The notes beneath the pieces were generated by a model that did no database searches, had not been told where the DNA came from, and saw only the letters and a program-made list of their open reading frames with translations. DNA of 64,000 nt from Ktedonospora formicarum (GTDB lineage: Bacteria > Chloroflexota > Ktedonobacteria > Ktedonobacterales > Ktedonobacteraceae): the NCBI RefSeq assembly GCF_016587355.1, contig NZ_BNJF01000001.1, positions 2,108,001 through 2,172,000 on the forward strand. Reading direction: 5' to 3'. Both the position numbers and the translations under genes were made by a program. Shown piece after piece: positions 24,498 through 34,700 of the stretch. The stretch's first letter is position 1, and every line of letters starts with the position of its first letter.

Positions 24498-24515
24498 CAT
24501 TTCTTCAGATCTAAA

Positions 24516-25937
24516 TCATGTTCTGCGATGGCGCAAGAAGGCGGGAATATCAATCACATCACCCCGGTTCTTACTATTCAGATCAGGGTTCAGGCCGCGC
24601 ACCCTGCGTCGATCTGGGTTTGGACGCACTGGCTGCACATCTGGTTCCGGCCCAGGCAATTTCCCATTCGTTGTTCCCATTGGCTCCTCGTCCACCAGAT
24701 CATAATCTTCTTCCTCGTCCTCAAGGAAGTCATCCTCTGGCTCACGAGTCGCTGGTACCACCGGTATCTGTCCAGTTGGGTGATTTGGCAGATTAACACT
24801 GATTGGTGGTGTGACCGGCGGCATATCAGCCTCCCCAAAGCGCAAACTCCCCTCGTTTACACTTGCAGCTGGCAGATTATTGCTAGCGTACATACGCCCA
24901 TCGGGATGGCGGCTATCCTGGCGATTTGACTGTATGGACGGATATGACGAGGTACCAGTCGGCACGCCACGACCCGTAGTTACCCCATCAAATCCTGTCG
25001 CGATCACGGTAATCTTCATGCGCCCATCAAACGCAGGGTCTTGTACAGCACCAAAGATAATGTTCGCGTCAGGATGTGCGGCCTGACTGATGATCTCAGC
25101 AGCTTCATGCACCTCAAAGAGGGTCATATCCATGCCGCCAGTGATATTAAAGAGTACGCCTCGCGCACCACTAATATCGATGTCCAGCAAGGGGCTAGCA
25201 ATGGCTATCTGCGCAGCCTCCACTGAACGCGCGTCGCCAGTAGCCTCGCCAATCGCCATTAGAGCCGAGCCCGCCGAAGACATAATCGTCTTAACGTCCG
25301 CAAAGTCCAGGTTAATCAGGCCCGGAACAGTAATTAGGTCGCTGATACCCTGAATGCCCTGACGCAGTACATCGTCCGCAAGCTTGAAGGCCTCGGAGAG
25401 AGGCGTCCGCTTATCGGCGATGTGTAACAGGCGATCATTAGGTACAGTGATTAAGGTGTCGACATGCTGCTTTAGATTCGCGATGCCCTCTTCCGCAGAA
25501 AGCTGGCGCTTTTTGCCCTCAAACATGAAGGGTCTTGTCACCACACCCACGGTAAGCGCACCCAATTCACGCGCGATCTGTGCAACCACTGGACTCGCTC
25601 CAGTCCCGGTTCCACCACCCATTCCAGCCGTGATAAACACCATGTCGGAGCCTTTGAGGACCTCATAGATCTCTTCCGCGTTCTCTTCCGCGGCCTTGCA
25701 TCCGACGCCAGGATTCCCGCCAGCCCCGAGGCCACGGGTCAACTTTTGACCAATGTGTATTTGCGTTGGAGCATCGGTGCGTAGCAGGGCCTGGGCATCA
25801 GTATTAATAGCGATAAACTCAATGCCTGTCATGTTGGCCTGAATCATGCGATTGACAGCATTACTTCCACCCCCACCAACTCCAATCACACGGATTTGGG
25901 CAAAACCTTCAAGTTGTTCATTATCGATAGGTAACAT
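24516..25937 (-). CDS. ftsZ: Cell division protein FtsZ
   Basis: A 473-residue tubulin-like GTPase. [15 protein letters not shown] starts the fold; the GTP-binding signature [11 protein letters not shown] lies near residue 107, and the T7 catalytic loop [11 protein letters not shown] near 205. After the globular core (about 1-320) a long acidic, proline-rich linker leads to the conserved C-terminal peptide [10 protein letters not shown] that binds FtsA and other partners. The linker (about 140 residues) is longer than average. ftsZ is the last gene of the division cluster, 86 nt after ftsA. Confidence 0.98.
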   Translation of the reverse strand: MLPIDNEQLEGFAQIRVIGVGGGGSNAVNRMIQANMTGIEFIAINTDAQALLRTDAPTQIHIGQKLTRGLGAGGNPGVGCKAAEENAEEIYEVLKGSDMVFITAGMGGGTGTGASPVVAQIARELGALTVGVVTRPFMFEGKKRQLSAEEGIANLKQHVDTLITVPNDRLLHIADKRTPLSEAFKLADDVLRQGIQGISDLITVPGLINLDFADVKTIMSSAGSALMAIGEATGDARSVEAAQIAIASPLLDIDISGARGVLFNITGGMDMTLFEVHEAAEIISQAAHPDANIIFGAVQDPAFDGRMKITVIATGFDGVTTGRGVPTGTSSYPSIQSNRQDSRHPDGRMYASNNLPAASVNEGSLRFGEADMPPVTPPISVNLPNHPTGQIPVVPATREPEDDFLEDEEEDYDLVDEEPMGTTNGKLPGPEPDVQPVRPNPDRRRVRGLNPDLNSKNRGDVIDIPAFLRHRRT

Positions 25938-26023
25938 TCGTTTCGCGGCCCCCTTTCGAGTCTCTATTAGGTAGAACGGACGAGAAGCAATTTCTCTTAC
26001 ACCTTTTCTACTAGAAACTCATG

Positions 26024-27268
26024 CTAAGACAAAAATGCGCGCATCAGACGCCCCAGAAAACCAAAGGGCGACTTTATATCGGCCTGCCCTTCACCATAAT
26101 TAGCATCTTCATCTATCATCAGTGAGGTATGGCGCAATCCCCACAACAGCAAACCAACCGCCGTCGAAAATGCCGGACGGCTAATTGAGTCCGCCAGCCC
26201 ATGCATTCCCAGAGGAGAACCTATACGCGCCGGTACATCCAGCGTATGCGCCGCTATATCTAGAATGCCTGGCAGTTCGGCACAGCCACCTGTAATGACA
26301 ATGCCTGCTGTCAACAAGCCATCATAGCCAGACTTCTTGATCTCCTCATGCACCATGCCAAATAATTCTTCGACACGGGCCTGGATAATCTCTGCCAATA
26401 ACTTGCGTGGAACAAGGTCATTACAATCAGGCATGAACTGTGACAGGTCGATCATATCGTCCTCATCAATGCTCGAAGGGTCGCAATGCCCATACATGAC
26501 TTTAAGTTCCTCTGCCACAGCTGGCGGTAAGCGCAAACCAATGGCAATATCGTTGGTGATATGATTGCCACCCACACCCAGGACCACGGTTTGCCAGATT
26601 GCACCGTCAGCAAAGATGGCAATATCAGTTGTACCACCACCAATATCAACCAGAGCCACACCAAGCTCAGTCTCACCCTCGGCCAAGACAGCCTCGCTCG
26701 ATGCTAGAGGCTCTAGAACCAAATCTTCAATGTCAACATGCGCACGATGGATACACTTAATCAAATTATGAATAGAAGAGACGGCGCCCGTGATGATATG
26801 GGTCTCTACTTCCAGACGGAAACCCGACATTCCTATAGGGTTCTTGATACCCTCCTGCCCATCCACTACATAGCCACGAGGGATAACGTGAATCACTTCG
26901 CGGTTAGCAGGGATAGCAATGGCTTGCGCGATCTCAATAGCACGACTGATGTCATCCTGCACAATATCGCGATGGTTCGGCGAGATGGCAACAAACCCTT
27001 TGCTATTTTGTGAGTCGATATGGCTACCCGCGATACCCACATAGGCCGCAGAGATCCTCTTTCCTGAAAGGCGCTCCGCACGGTCTAACGCCGCTGTAAT
27101 AGAAGTGACAGTCTCTTCAATGTTGACCACCACTCCGCGACGCAAGCCCTGCGAAGGGCAGGTGCCAACGCCAACAATGTTCAGCTTCCCGTCACGATCC
27201 AGCTCGCCAACCAGGGCACAAACTTTTGTTGTTCCAACGTCAATTCCGACGATCACCCGCTCTTGCAC
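26024..27268 (-). CDS. ftsA: Cell division protein FtsA
   Basis: A 414-residue actin-like ATPase. Phosphate 1 motif GIDVGTTKVCALVG lies at the N-terminus, the SHS2 subdomain region at about 80-160, phosphate 2 DIGGGTTDIAIF near 205, and the adenosine motif VITGGCAELPG near 330. A C-terminal amphipathic helix (FLGRLMRAFL) would tether it to the membrane. It recruits FtsZ filaments at the division site and interacts with the FtsZ C-terminal peptide. Confidence 0.97.
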   Translation of the reverse strand: MQERVIVGIDVGTTKVCALVGELDRDGKLNIVGVGTCPSQGLRRGVVVNIEETVTSITAALDRAERLSGKRISAAYVGIAGSHIDSQNSKGFVAISPNHRDIVQDDISRAIEIAQAIAIPANREVIHVIPRGYVVDGQEGIKNPIGMSGFRLEVETHIITGAVSSIHNLIKCIHRAHVDIEDLVLEPLASSEAVLAEGETELGVALVDIGGGTTDIAIFADGAIWQTVVLGVGGNHITNDIAIGLRLPPAVAEELKVMYGHCDPSSIDEDDMIDLSQFMPDCNDLVPRKLLAEIIQARVEELFGMVHEEIKKSGYDGLLTAGIVITGGCAELPGILDIAAHTLDVPARIGSPLGMHGLADSISRPAFSTAVGLLLWGLRHTSLMIDEDANYGEGQADIKSPFGFLGRLMRAFLS

Positions 27269-27406
27269 GATTTTACGCTCCTATTGGGCGGTCCAACTGT
27301 GAGACGCACTACAAAGACGCTTTCCATTCTGACAGTGGACCTTTGTCAAGACTGTCATAGATATGTGCTGCATGTTTTTCATATAACATTCATCGCTTTT
27401 CCTAGT

Positions 27407-28612
27407 TTAAGCGTGTGTTTTAAGCGTATATACCGGACGCAGCCCGTAACGCAGGTCAATACTGGCTAAGGATAATTGCTGCTCTTCCGCCATGTCTACT
27501 ATAGCCTTGAGAGTTAACAGACGGTTGTTCAGCGAATTCGTATCATTCGCGTCTCCCAGGTACGCTTTCCAACCAGCCGGACTCACAACAACAAACGAGC
27601 CATTATTTTGTTTCTGTATCCCTCGCCCATCAATAGTATTAGCATACATTGTACCATCGTAACGTAATTGAAACGCATGCATGTCAGCTACTTTAGGCAA
27701 ATGCTCAAACACGTCTCTCGCGAATTGGATTTCTCTCGCGTTTATCTGCATTCCAGGCTTAATACCCTGTCCACCACTCCCCTTTCCAGATTTGGCATTC
27801 TCCTGAGCGATAACCGTTGTAGGCGCGATAACCGTAGGCAGGCGCCCACTCCCTGGCGTCTCGCTAGCTTTCGCTATGAACACCCCATCTTTATCAACGC
27901 TATAACTTCCCTGGCTCGTCTGCCAGAGCAAGACTGGAACGCGTTCCGAAACTGTTATTGTCAGTTGATTGGGCCATTGCTTACTGACATTTGCCGTGCG
28001 CACCAGGGGCAGAACCATCACCTGTGCTTCAAGAGAGGGTACATTCACCAGAAAGATATTCTGCCCCTGCATCCCCTGCTTCTGTATCGCCTCAATTAAG
28101 GCGCTATTGTGCGTTCCTGTGACCTGCACTTGCGCTATCCGAAACGCGTTGCCTGTAAGCGCAAAGCTTACCGCAACAATAAGCACAATTATACTAATAA
28201 CAAGGCTCATCAGGCGCCAGATAAACCCCTTCCGGCTCTTCCGACGCCCACTACGTGATGGAATCTCAGAGGGGGCCTTATTTGCTGAGCGCCTGGGTAT
28301 GCTCTTTAGGCGCCCATTTGTGGCCCATGCCCCTGTCTGAGCGAAGGTTCTGGGCGCGATCTGATGCATCTGCTTCTGGGAAGATTGAGAGCGCGTTCTG
28401 CGCAAATGATCTCGTCTTTTCGCGAAGGTTCCCCAGGCTACCGTGGGGTCGGTTTCAGGAACTTTCACCTCACGCCGCAGGACCGCAGGCCTGAGGATAG
28501 ATTGAATGGCCTGCGGCTCTTCATCGCTTTTCGCTTTGTCGTTTCGCTTCCCAAGCGCTCGTTTATAGCTATGGGCCGCGACTTGCTCTGGTAATCGTTG
28601 CCGATGTTTCAT
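27407..28612 (-). CDS. ftsQ: Cell division protein FtsQ/DivIB
   Basis: A 401-residue bitopic protein with an unusually long, basic cytoplasmic N-terminus (about 125 residues rich in Arg, Lys, Ser). One transmembrane helix lies at about 127-152, followed by a POTRA domain (FRIAQVQVTGTHNSALIEAIQ...GQNIFLVN) and the FtsQ/DivIB beta domain containing WPNQLTITVSERVPVLLWQ. It belongs to the FtsQ-FtsB-FtsL divisome complex. The ATG at 28612 overlaps the murB stop as ATGA, so translation is coupled. Confidence 0.94.
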   Translation of the reverse strand: MKHRQRLPEQVAAHSYKRALGKRNDKAKSDEEPQAIQSILRPAVLRREVKVPETDPTVAWGTFAKRRDHLRRTRSQSSQKQMHQIAPRTFAQTGAWATNGRLKSIPRRSANKAPSEIPSRSGRRKSRKGFIWRLMSLVISIIVLIVAVSFALTGNAFRIAQVQVTGTHNSALIEAIQKQGMQGQNIFLVNVPSLEAQVMVLPLVRTANVSKQWPNQLTITVSERVPVLLWQTSQGSYSVDKDGVFIAKASETPGSGRLPTVIAPTTVIAQENAKSGKGSGGQGIKPGMQINAREIQFARDVFEHLPKVADMHAFQLRYDGTMYANTIDGRGIQKQNNGSFVVVSPAGWKAYLGDANDTNSLNNRLLTLKAIVDMAEEQQLSLASIDLRYGLRPVYTLKTHA

Positions 28613-29634
28613 TGGGTTGAAGCCTTCCACTCACCACGCAGTTCAACCTCCATTTCTAGATCAATGTTGAACTGCTCTCGCACGCGCATATGGGCTTCCC
28701 GTATGAGCGCTGCTACATCCGCTGCTTTCGCTCCACCAAGGTTAACAATAAAGTTAGCATGACGCTCTGACAATTGCGCCCTGCCGATTGTCCAGCCCTT
28801 CAGGCCAGCTGCTTCTATCAGGCGACCAGAATGGTCACCATCAGGATTCTTAAAGACCGAGCCTGCACTCTGTTGTGGGGGCTGAGTCCGCTTACGATGC
28901 TGTTTATAGGTGCTGATCGTCTCGCGTAGAGCATTGGTTTCTGCACGGTGCAGCCTCACGCCCAATTGCAGAATGATCTCGCCTGGCTCAATCAAGCGAC
29001 GCTCAGCCGCGAGAGGATTTCCTTCTTCATCGAATTGAACACGCCGCTGGGCGCGGAAACGGCTATGACGATAGCGCAAGTCCAGATCCGCATGCACATA
29101 ATGCTCGACAAGCGGCTCTACCGGGTTCTCCTCGCAAGCACGAGCATCAAGCACGTCGACCCACTCCAATACCTCACCAATGTTGCCATGGTGTGCGCCC
29201 GCGTTACTAATCACACCTCCACCCAGGGTACCAGGAATACCAGGGCCAAACTCTAACCCGCCCCAACCCAACGTCGCCAGTTCATTGAGCAGTTTAGGCC
29301 AACTAACACCCGCGCCTGCGTTGAGGAGAGCAGTGCCATCGCTCCGCTCTTCAATGGTATAGGTATTCAAGGCAATGCGTGCCACAATGCCTCGAACGCC
29401 AGCATCGGCATACAGGACATTGGTGCCATTCCCCTGGCAGAGCAGGGGCCAACGCCTCTGCGAACATTCGCTTACCAGTGCCACCAGATCTTCTCGCGAC
29501 TCTAGCGTTATCCAAATGTCAGCCGGTCCACCCACACCAAAGGTACAATGACGCGCCAGCGGCTCATCACAACGCACGCGCTCCCCAAAACGATCTCGTA
29601 AAATGCTATAAGCTGTCTCTTTATCAAACGCCAT
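28609..29634 (-). CDS. murB: UDP-N-acetylenolpyruvoylglucosamine reductase
   Basis: A 341-residue FAD enzyme that reduces UDP-GlcNAc-enolpyruvate to UDP-MurNAc with NADPH. The FAD-binding PCMH domain covers about residues 25-195 (TFGVGGPADIWITLES, GNGTNVLYAD, PGIPGTLGGGVISNAGAHHG). The C-terminal MurB domain has the catalytic serine region QQSAGSVFKNP and the Glu near the end (EVELRGEW). Its length is normal. It is separated from murC by copy G of the dispersed repeat and overlaps ftsQ by 4 nt. Confidence 0.96.
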   Translation of the reverse strand: MAFDKETAYSILRDRFGERVRCDEPLARHCTFGVGGPADIWITLESREDLVALVSECSQRRWPLLCQGNGTNVLYADAGVRGIVARIALNTYTIEERSDGTALLNAGAGVSWPKLLNELATLGWGGLEFGPGIPGTLGGGVISNAGAHHGNIGEVLEWVDVLDARACEENPVEPLVEHYVHADLDLRYRHSRFRAQRRVQFDEEGNPLAAERRLIEPGEIILQLGVRLHRAETNALRETISTYKQHRKRTQPPQQSAGSVFKNPDGDHSGRLIEAAGLKGWTIGRAQLSERHANFIVNLGGAKAADVAALIREAHMRVREQFNIDLEMEVELRGEWKASTQ

Positions 29635-29656
29635 AAATATGTGTTTCCTTGTATAA

Positions 29657-29738
29657 ACTCCTTATCCGAAAACCTGGGTGCGCCTGCACTAGCTGCGCTG
29701 CGCCTTCGTATGAGGTTTGGTTTTCGCATAAGACCTTA
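29657..29738. repeat. Dispersed palindromic repeat, copy G
   Basis: It starts CTCCTTATCCGAAAACC and ends GGTTTTCGCATAAG, a long outer stem with two mismatches. The first inner hairpin has changed to GTGC-gcct-GCAC, a compensated variant that keeps pairing. It lies between murC and murB, inside the division operon. Confidence 0.75.
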
Positions 29739-29765
29739 GTGGAGGGTAACGCGAAGCCTTGGGAG

Positions 29766-31259
29766 CTAGGCGCGACCTGGTGCCCGGTTTTGTTTCAACA
29801 TTTCAGTGATGGTATAGACATCTCCGGCTCCCATGAGCAGGACGATATCGTCTGAGAGTAGCGTCTCCTGGAGCAAGGCCGCTGTCTCCCGCACGTTGCC
29901 TCCGTAAAGGATACGTGCCTGCCCGCTATTAAAATGCTCACGCTTCTCAATGGCCTCAACCAGTTGGCGCGTATGTATCAAGCCAGTGTCGACCTCACGC
30001 GCTGGAAAAATATCGCTCAGAATAGCGATATCAGCGGAATCGAAAGCCTCCAGGAATTGATTGAAAAAGGTTTTGGTTCGGCTATACATATGTGGCTGGT
30101 AGACCGCAACCACGCGTCGCCCTGGATAGCGTTTACGGGCCGCCTCCAGGGTAAGCGCGATAGCGGTAGGATGGTGCGCATAGTCGTCGACCAGAAGTAC
30201 ATTCTGACAGATATGCTCACCACATGCCAGATCCCCCTGGTGACGGATCTCGAAGCGCCGCCTTGCGCCTGTGAAGCCCTCAAGAGTACGCGCGATAGAT
30301 GATGCATCTATTCCCACAGTGTAGGCTGCCGCCAGTGCCGCCAATGCATTCTGGACATAGTGAATACCTGGCAGAGGGAGATGGAAACGCATCTCAGGGA
30401 AGGTCATTCCTTCGGGAGCGTTATGCAATCGGACCCGGAAACTGGTCTCCCCCTCCAATTGAATATCGTACGCCTCAAACGTCAGGCGTCCCTCCCCCTG
30501 CCGAGCGCCATAATCCTGGATACTATACTCAACAATTGTCCCAGTCCAATCGTTGAGGCGTGCACAAAGTTCATGACAACCAGGGCTATCACCGTTAACG
30601 ATGATCGTCGTTGGCAGAGACCAATTACTCTCCATATCCATGCCACGAATGAAATGCTCAAACGCGTACAGAAAATCCTCATAGTTACTGAAGAACTCTG
30701 GATGCTCGAACTCTATAGCATTGACCACTGCCAGCCGAGGATGATAATGCCAGAAGTTATGGTTAAACTCATCAGCTTCGTTGACAAAGTAGTCGCTCTG
30801 CCCAAGGCGATAGTTCGCGCCAAAACGCGGCACAACCGCACCAATCTCACAGGTCGGGTCCAACCCAGCATCAACCAGCATCAAAGAGAGCATTGAGGTG
30901 GTGCTGCTCTTGCCATGGACACCACACACAGAGAGCAAGCACTTCCCCTCTGTCAGGGTTCCAAGCAATTCCTGCCAGGTTTTGACAGGAATACCTCGAC
31001 GGCGTGCTTCAAGCAATTCGGGATTTTGCGGATCTAGCGCAGGCACAGCGGGGCTGATAATCAACGAATCCGCTTCATGTAGGTGCTCTGCGCTATGTCC
31101 AATCTGGATAGGAATCCCTACCTGCGCCAGCGCGCGTGTATTCGCCGACTCCTGCCGGTCACAACCAGTCACGATCTCTCCCTGGTTATGCGCGATCTGC
31201 GCCACCGAGGAGATGCCGCTTCCACCAATACCCATGAAATGTAAGTGCGACCTGTTCAA
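29766..31259 (-). CDS. murC: UDP-N-acetylmuramate--L-alanine ligase
   Basis: A 497-residue Mur ligase. The N-terminal Rossmann domain has MGIGGSGISSVA; the central ATP-binding P-loop is VCGVHGKSSTTSM; the Mur-ligase middle motif NEADEFNHNFWHY and HPEFF follow; the C-terminal domain has DDYAHHPTAI and YQPHMYSRT. It adds L-Ala to UDP-MurNAc in the cytoplasm. The GKSST in place of GKTTT is a mild variant of the P-loop. It overlaps murG by 4 nt. Confidence 0.96.
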   Translation of the reverse strand: MNRSHLHFMGIGGSGISSVAQIAHNQGEIVTGCDRQESANTRALAQVGIPIQIGHSAEHLHEADSLIISPAVPALDPQNPELLEARRRGIPVKTWQELLGTLTEGKCLLSVCGVHGKSSTTSMLSLMLVDAGLDPTCEIGAVVPRFGANYRLGQSDYFVNEADEFNHNFWHYHPRLAVVNAIEFEHPEFFSNYEDFLYAFEHFIRGMDMESNWSLPTTIIVNGDSPGCHELCARLNDWTGTIVEYSIQDYGARQGEGRLTFEAYDIQLEGETSFRVRLHNAPEGMTFPEMRFHLPLPGIHYVQNALAALAAAYTVGIDASSIARTLEGFTGARRRFEIRHQGDLACGEHICQNVLLVDDYAHHPTAIALTLEAARKRYPGRRVVAVYQPHMYSRTKTFFNQFLEAFDSADIAILSDIFPAREVDTGLIHTRQLVEAIEKREHFNSGQARILYGGNVRETAALLQETLLSDDIVLLMGAGDVYTITEMLKQNRAPGRA

Positions 31260-32416
31260 ATGTTTACCGCCTCACGTTTTACTGTTTTGCCTCGACTTTT
31301 CTGTGCGATCTCTACAATCGCTTCCGCAATGACCTGCGTTGCGTCCGGCCTGGCAAGGCCACGCGCATGCTCTGCCATAGTCTGCAAGTAAGATGGTGTG
31401 GTTAGCATATGTGCGACTCGCTCAGCAAGCAGTTCTGGCGTCATTTTATCATTGAGCACACACTCCGCCGCCTGCTCACGCTCAAACATAGCGGCATTCG
31501 CCTCCTGGGGTGAAGCGCCTATACCTGGCGGAAGTGGGACCAGAATGCTTGGTTTCCCCAACAAAGCCAGTTCACAGAGGGTAGACGCACCTGAACGGCA
31601 GACCACAATTTGCGCTGCCTGGATCGCTAGTGGCATCTCCTCCGACATATAGGGGACCAACTTATAACGTTGTCGTGTCTCCTCATCGGCTCCAGCCAGG
31701 ATACTTTCTGCCAGGGTTTGTGTCTCGTTATAGAGCTTCTTGCCACTGATCTGGAGAACCTGGCAATGCTTGAGCAACTCAGGAAGCGCCTTACAGACGA
31801 CCTGATTGAGTGCCCGCGCCCCCTGACTGCCTCCAGTAACCAGCAACAAAGGAAGATCGGATCTCATTCCAAGCCGTGTACGGGCCTCCTCCGGGGGCAC
31901 TGAACGAATGTCCAGCATCTCCTGACGTGGTGGATTCCCCATATGCACTGTCTTCTCCGCAGAGAAGTAGCGGATAGAATCGGCAAAGGCAACTGAAATT
32001 CTCGCTGCGAGAGGAGAGATGAGCTTATTCGAGAGATTGGGCGGCACGTCCTGCTGATGCATCAGCAGTGGCACCCCATTAATCTTTGCCGCCAAGCCTG
32101 CGGGAACGGCGACATAGCCACCGCTTGTAAAGGCTGCATCGGGATGAAACTCACGCACGATAGAGATGGCCTGCACCATCCCTAACGGGACACGCGCTAC
32201 GCCCTTAACCGTTCGCCAGGAGACAAAGCGCTGGAGCTTGCCAGCTTTCACGGTCGCCAGCTTAAAACCAGCAGCGGGAATCACCTCAGTCTCCTGCCCA
32301 TCGTCGCTCCCGAGATAGAGGATGTCCGCGTTATATGTATCTCGAAGGTACGTCGCCACCGCCAGGGCTGGATAAATATGCCCTCCGGTGCCTCCGCCCG
32401 ATATTAAAATTCGCAT
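31256..32416 (-). CDS. murG: UDP-GlcNAc:lipid I GlcNAc transferase MurG
   Basis: A 386-residue GT-B glycosyltransferase. It has the N-terminal glycine-rich loop ISGGGTGGHIYPALAVA, the second G-loop VTGGSQGARALNQ in the C-terminal domain, and the UDP-GlcNAc motif VCRSGASTLCELALLGKPSILVPLP. It converts lipid I to lipid II on the inner membrane face. It is encoded between ftsW and murC with 4-nt overlap to murC. Confidence 0.97.
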   Translation of the reverse strand: MRILISGGGTGGHIYPALAVATYLRDTYNADILYLGSDDGQETEVIPAAGFKLATVKAGKLQRFVSWRTVKGVARVPLGMVQAISIVREFHPDAAFTSGGYVAVPAGLAAKINGVPLLMHQQDVPPNLSNKLISPLAARISVAFADSIRYFSAEKTVHMGNPPRQEMLDIRSVPPEEARTRLGMRSDLPLLLVTGGSQGARALNQVVCKALPELLKHCQVLQISGKKLYNETQTLAESILAGADEETRQRYKLVPYMSEEMPLAIQAAQIVVCRSGASTLCELALLGKPSILVPLPPGIGASPQEANAAMFEREQAAECVLNDKMTPELLAERVAHMLTTPSYLQTMAEHARGLARPDATQVIAEAIVEIAQKSRGKTVKREAVNI

Positions 32417-32463
32417 GCTACCTCTTTATGGAGACGCTTCCGCACGCAAGACGGGAGCGAGTC

Positions 32464-34116
32464 CTATACTTTCTTTTTCTTAAAAGCTCTGGTAATAGTC
32501 TGACGCGAGAGCGCGGGATCTTCCGGCTCGCGAATATAGCGTGAAATGTTCAGCAGGACACCAATCGCGGCCATCGAGATGACAAGCGAGGTGCCACCAA
32601 AGCTGATAAAAGGCAAGGGAACACCAGTATAAGGAATGGTTCCCGTGGTGGCTCCGATATTAACGGCAGCCTGCAAAACTAGCCAGGTTGTGATACCGGT
32701 TGAGAGCAGAGCGCCATACATATCCTGTGAGCGCCGCGCCAGGCGAAAGCCTCGAAAGGCCAGTCCCAGGAACAAGATGATCACCAGTGCGCCGCCAATG
32801 AACCCTAACTCCTCACCAAGAATGGCGAAGATCGAATCAATATGCGGAAAGGGTAGATAACCTGTTTTCTGCCGACTCTCCCCAAGCCCCAAACCCAAAA
32901 TACCACCTGATCCTAATGCCAGCAACGACTGGTAGAGCTGCAAGTTAATACTCGTAATATGCTGAAACGGGTCGAGAAAGCCCATCAGGCGATAGAAACG
33001 GTATCCCTTAAAAGCTTGCGTCATAAAGATCAGGGCACCACAACCCACCGCCAGCAAGAACTGAACGATATTAGCCCCAGCCGTGAAGAACATGGCCGTT
33101 GAGAGGCCAGCAATCACAATAGCAGTTCCCATATCATTTTCGAGCAAGACCAGACCAAGAATCAGCCCTACCAGTATGACGAAGGGAGTGAGTCCATATA
33201 AGAATGAGCTTACCTGATTGCCCTTGCGTGCTAACCAATCTGCAATATACAGCGCCAGGACAAGTTTCGCCAGTTCGCTCGGTTGAAACGAGAAAGAACT
33301 ACCAATTGTAAACCAGCGCGAAGCTCCATAATTGCTCGTCCCAAAAAACAGAACCAATACCAGTAGCGGTAACACAACCACCAGACCGATCAGAGAAAAT
33401 CGTCTCCATTGCCGGTAGTCAATCCGCGACGCCACTAGCATTGCCACAACTCCCATAAAACCTGAAATCGCCTGCCTTTGGAAATCATGTGACGCATCAC
33501 CATAAGTACGCGCAGAGAGAAACGAGCTCGCGCTATAGACCATGATCAGACCTATGCAGAGCAGAGCCAATGTAAAGATGAGCAAGAGTGAGTCCATTTT
33601 ACCTGGAGTGCGCTGGAGGCGCATCTCTAGCTCACGAAGTTTACTCTTTTCTTCCTCACTGATGACTTGCACGGGCTCACGCTCGATAACGGTAGCCCCT
33701 TTGCGCTCCATTTGAAGACGCTGGGCAATACTCTGGGCGAAGGATGACTTATCCTTCCGCCAGCTATGCCCAAGCCCGGCATTACTCTCTCTCCGCACGC
33801 CTGGTCGACTGTTATATGCATCCGAGACGCCTGTTCCCCGCTTCAAAGGTGGCAACCTTCGCTGTGCCTGTGGCGGTAGGGTCTCTTCGGCAGCGTAACT
33901 CATTCCGACCTGGCGCTCCTCTGCACTCCCTGACCAAAGCTCTTCCCAGAAGCTTTTCTTCCTGGCTGGAGGTCTTTCGCGCTGCCGCTCGGCTGCTTGT
34001 AAGGCTGGCGAGCGTACCGAGAGCGACGAGCGTTGACCCTTATGCGTTCGGGCACGGCTCCCATTCTCAGATTGAGCCTTAGCATATCGTCTCTGCTTAT
34101 ATGTATCTCGTTCCAT
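32464..34116 (-). CDS. ftsW: FtsW-type lipid II polymerase with a long cytoplasmic N-terminus
   Basis: A 550-residue SEDS protein. Residues about 190-530 hold ten transmembrane helices with SEDS motifs (SSFLSARTYGD, WFTIGSSFSFQPSELAKL, GESRQKTGYLPFPHIDSIFAILGEELGFIGG, and PYTGVPLPFISFGGTS). It polymerises septal glycan together with the PBP encoded upstream. The first 185 or so residues are a charged, Arg/Ser/Pro-rich disordered region absent from textbook FtsW. The ATG at 34116 is chosen over a TTG at 34140; neither has a strong ribosome site. Confidence 0.92.
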   Translation of the reverse strand: MERDTYKQRRYAKAQSENGSRARTHKGQRSSLSVRSPALQAAERQRERPPARKKSFWEELWSGSAEERQVGMSYAAEETLPPQAQRRLPPLKRGTGVSDAYNSRPGVRRESNAGLGHSWRKDKSSFAQSIAQRLQMERKGATVIEREPVQVISEEEKSKLRELEMRLQRTPGKMDSLLLIFTLALLCIGLIMVYSASSFLSARTYGDASHDFQRQAISGFMGVVAMLVASRIDYRQWRRFSLIGLVVVLPLLVLVLFFGTSNYGASRWFTIGSSFSFQPSELAKLVLALYIADWLARKGNQVSSFLYGLTPFVILVGLILGLVLLENDMGTAIVIAGLSTAMFFTAGANIVQFLLAVGCGALIFMTQAFKGYRFYRLMGFLDPFQHITSINLQLYQSLLALGSGGILGLGLGESRQKTGYLPFPHIDSIFAILGEELGFIGGALVIILFLGLAFRGFRLARRSQDMYGALLSTGITTWLVLQAAVNIGATTGTIPYTGVPLPFISFGGTSLVISMAAIGVLLNISRYIREPEDPALSRQTITRAFKKKKV

Positions 34117-34307
34117 AAGATGCTCGTCTTTCCCTAACAAGATCCGATGCGGATCGACGTTTCGACTCGGCTCTCTAGTTGGGCGCTCAAGCTCCTACGT
34201 CCATATAGAAGCGCTTGTATCTGGCTCTTCTCATTCCTCACCTCAACACCTCCCCACTAAGTCAGAGCGATTCTAGTAACCATCCATTCCTGGCGGACAT
34301 AGCATCG

Positions 34308-34649
34308 CTAGGCATTCTCCTCGGTATTCTTTCCCCTATCCTCTGGTAGAGGTGCGCCTCTCTGCTGCACCTCGTCTTCTTGCATAATCTGCAAGGCTTG
34401 CTCAACATCCTGATCGCTCATATGCAGGTGGTTTTTTTGCAGATCAAGCTCTTCATTGCCTTTGCCCTGAACAAGCTTTTGCCAGGGATCGCTTGCAAGC
34501 AAGGGTACTCCAATAGCGCCCTGCTGCTCCTGGTTCATACCTTCTTCCACTCCTTCTACCTCCATGCCAAGCAACTCTTGCCAGGCTTTGCTGAGTTCAT
34601 TCTCTAGCTTGTGCTGCCTTTGTGGCGGCTCTTCCTTGTTTTCCTGCAT
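34308..34649 (-). CDS. Small acidic protein of unknown function in the division cluster
   Basis: A 113-residue protein without cysteine or a membrane segment, rich in Gln and Glu (about one third of residues). It has likely helical stretches (LENELSKAWQELLGMEVEGVEEG and SDQDVEQALQIMQEDEVQQ). The start at 34649 has GAAGGA 6 nt upstream. It lies between the PBP and ftsW genes in the same direction. The surroundings suggest a divisome accessory or regulatory protein, but there is no recognisable family and the reading frame could be lineage-specific. Confidence 0.55.
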   Translation of the reverse strand: MQENKEEPPQRQHKLENELSKAWQELLGMEVEGVEEGMNQEQQGAIGVPLLASDPWQKLVQGKGNEELDLQKNHLHMSDQDVEQALQIMQEDEVQQRGAPLPEDRGKNTEENA

Positions 34650-34700
34650 AACGTTCCTTCTCAACCTCTCATCGACTAACGATCTGTGGAGCATTACAAG

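Noticed and set aside
31789..31806. Near match to the respiratory motif inside murG
   Set aside because: The spacing is one base different, it is within a coding region and is not upstream of any gene. It is treated as chance.
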